Part shown: positions 62,844 through 64,000 of the stretch, one piece after another | Layout: the number at the start of each line of letters is the position of its first letter | How positions within the stretch are numbered: the first letter of the stretch is position 1 | Assembly: GCF_015277515.1 (NCBI RefSeq) | Contig: NZ_CP063767.1 | Coordinates: 434,001-498,000 of the forward strand | DNA: 64,000 nucleotides | Source: Thermophilibacter immobilis | GTDB lineage: Bacteria > Actinomycetota > Coriobacteriia > Coriobacteriales > Atopobiaceae | Reading direction: 5' to 3' | The notes under the pieces: generated by a model | The model's input: the letters and a program-made list of their open reading frames with translations, nothing else | Databases searched by the model: none | What the model was told of the DNA's origin: nothing | Translations under genes and position numbers: made by a program

Positions 62844-63269
62844 ATGGAAAGCAAGCTCAATCATCTTCTGGCCGATCTCGTCGTCGAGTATCACAAGCTT
62901 CAGAGCTTCCATTGGTACGTGAAGGGCCCCGACTTCTTCCAGGCGCATCCCAAGATCGAGGACTTCTACGGTGACGTCAACGACTTCGTCGACCAGATCG
63001 CTGAGGTCATCCTGCAGATCGGCGCTCAGCCCATCTCCTCGATGCACCAGTTCCTCGAGACCTCCTCGATCGAGGAGCGCTCCGACGGCTACGTGAGCTC
63101 CAGGGACGCCTACGCGTCCATCATCGAGGACTTCCAGAGTATTCTCGACGAGGCCTCCTCCATCAAGGGCGCCGCTGACGACGAGAACGCCTATCTGGTC
63201 TCTACGACCATGGACGATCTGATCGTGAGCTTTAGCAAGGCTCTCTGGATGCTTCGCCAGGGCCGCTAG
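62844..63269 (+). CDS. dps: Dps/ferritin-like iron-storage and DNA-protection protein
   Basis: A 141-residue Dps-family protein. Ferroxidase-site residues lie in EYHKLQSFHWYVKGPDFFQAHP (core SFHWYVKGPDFFQAHP) and in FYGDVNDFVDQIAEVI. It forms a 12-mer shell that oxidises iron with peroxide and protects DNA. The N-terminus is short, without a Lys-rich DNA-binding tail. CAAGGAGG precedes the ATG. It suits an anaerobe that meets oxygen. Confidence 0.93.
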   Translation: MESKLNHLLADLVVEYHKLQSFHWYVKGPDFFQAHPKIEDFYGDVNDFVDQIAEVILQIGAQPISSMHQFLETSSIEERSDGYVSSRDAYASIIEDFQSILDEASSIKGAADDENAYLVSTTMDDLIVSFSKALWMLRQGR

Positions 63270-63302
63270 TCTTTCGAGTTCGTTCTTGTCCGCTCCTTTC
63301 TT

Positions 63303-63332
63303 GACGCCATCCGACTTCCCTCGGATGGCGTC
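63303..63332. terminator. 12-bp stem-loop after dps
   Basis: GACGCCATCCGA (63303-63314) pairs perfectly with TCGGATGGCGTC (63321-63332) around CTTCCC. No T-tract follows. It is the likely dps terminator. Confidence 0.75.
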
Positions 63333-63353
63333 CCCGCGAGGGTACGGGCGAGC

Positions 63354-63420
63354 CTCAGGGGGCGCTTCTGGCCGTTGTTGAGATGGGGGGATCTCGCAAC
63401 GGTCGGAAGCGCCCCCTGAG
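63354..63420. repeat. long hairpin between dps and the LytTR gene
   Basis: The arms 63354-63384 and 63391-63420 can form a stem of about 29 pairs, with three G-U or near-paired positions and one small internal loop, around six G. The outer 15 pairs (63354-63368 with 63106-type complement at 63406-63420) are perfect. It is a second stem-loop after dps, separate from the one at 63303-63332. Confidence 0.7.
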
Positions 63421-63599
63421 TCATGGAGGGCTTAACGATGTGCTCCCTTGCCGTGCGCCGGGGCAGGCTCGATCTGTGCTTGTCAATTGCAAGAGGGGCT
63501 TCCGGTAACTCGGAGGCCTCTTTTGGCAACTCGGCGTCACCTCACCGCATGAGCTGCGTCGACGCCGCATACTAGCTCCCGAGAAGAGAAGGGGGTCCC

Positions 63600-64000
63600 A
63601 TGGAGGTGCGGGTCATAGAGGAGAAGGGAAGGCGCTCGATTGCCGTGCGGGTCCTGTCAGCACCGGGCGACGGTCGCGCCGCCGCGCTCGCACGCAGGAT
63701 CTCTCTGTTGGACGGGCGTGTGAGCGGATACCCAGCAGGCGGCCCCGAACGCCGGCTGGTCGCCCTGGCTGACATCGTGCTCTTCGAGGTCGCTGAGACA
63801 CGCGCGCGCATGCTCCTTCGATCAGGCGAGGAGCTGGAGAGCACGTTGCGCCTCTGCGAGATCGAGACGGCACTGGAGGGAAGCGAGTTCGTGCGCGTTT
63901 CTCGTCAGATCATCGTCAACTTCGCCCTGGTGCGCACGATTCGCCCTGAGCTTGCGGGGCGTCTCACGCTCAGGCTGGAGAATGGTTGCGAAGTCCTGGT
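63600..64000 (+). CDS. LytTR-domain DNA-binding protein, C-terminus cut off
   Basis: The first 133 residues of a LytTR-type regulator; it runs off the right edge. The stand-alone LytTR domain begins near residue 48, with ALADIVLFEVAETRARMLL, and continues SEFVRVSRQIIVNFALVRTIRP. No receiver domain precedes it, so it belongs to the small LytTR proteins often paired with DUF3021 membrane proteins. The ATG follows AAGGGGG. Targets are unknown. Confidence 0.88.
   Translation, partial: MEVRVIEEKGRRSIAVRVLSAPGDGRAAALARRISLLDGRVSGYPAGGPERRLVALADIVLFEVAETRARMLLRSGEELESTLRLCEIETALEGSEFVRVSRQIIVNFALVRTIRPELAGRLTLRLENGCEVL

Overview
This is a GC-rich, gene-dense 64 kb stretch of bacterial chromosome. 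The content fits a Gram-positive actinobacterium of class Coriobacteriia (Olsenella/Atopobium-like). The reasons are high GC at third codon positions, a Tad/Flp pilus locus with no secretin, a CarD regulator, Tat/lipoprotein signals, and a mixed anaerobe gene set (Hcp, Dps, citrate synthase). The taxonomic call is an inference from gene content. No ribosomal RNA, CRISPR array, integrase or complete insertion sequence was seen. There is one tRNA (Phe).

Layout. 1-3.7 kb: end of hcp, a PLC-like protein, a structured inverted-repeat element, a flavin-type PPOX protein, and a DUF4143 ATPase behind a duplicated palindromic motif. 3.7-8.1 kb (- strand): a PrpR-like regulator, a 2-hydroxyacid dehydrogenase and pyruvate kinase. 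8.2-17.1 kb (+): a catabolic cluster with a four-carbon acid-sugar kinase, iron alcohol dehydrogenase, DapA-type aldolase, PdxA2-type dehydrogenase, SLC13 carrier, BNR-propeller protein, YhcH protein and MFS carrier. 17.2-21.2 kb: a Ca2+-type P-ATPase and RsgA. 21.5-31.1 kb: a Tad/Flp pilus operon with several prepilin-like proteins, ending with DUF192 and zinc-ribbon/FHA genes. 31.2-38.3 kb: DUF2207 protein, tRNA-Phe, alpha/beta hydrolase, acylphosphatase, DegV, a tannase-like lipoprotein lacking its serine nucleophile, and a decayed gene.

38.5-50.7 kb: CarD, ACT protein, citrate synthase, Kup, an S10 peptidase, a nonsense-interrupted AbiEi-like gene between two related inverted repeats, an RlmKL-like methyltransferase with a degenerate first half, and a phosphohexomutase. 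50.8-53.3 kb: a TetR gene and three small genes including a membrane-anchored cytochrome b5-like protein. Two near-identical 28-bp operators tie them together, and an aldehyde dehydrogenase pseudogene follows. 53.4-64 kb: a C39-like protein with Ser in place of the catalytic Cys, ArgR, a class A PBP, TyrS, a U32 peptidase, NifU-like, Lgt, Dps, and the start of a LytTR protein.

The most interesting material is the TetR/cytochrome b5 regulon, the sugar-acid cluster with its ATPase-dead regulator, the proteins that kept a fold but lost catalytic residues (tannase, C39, RlmKL), and the abundant long intergenic inverted repeats, most without T-tracts.
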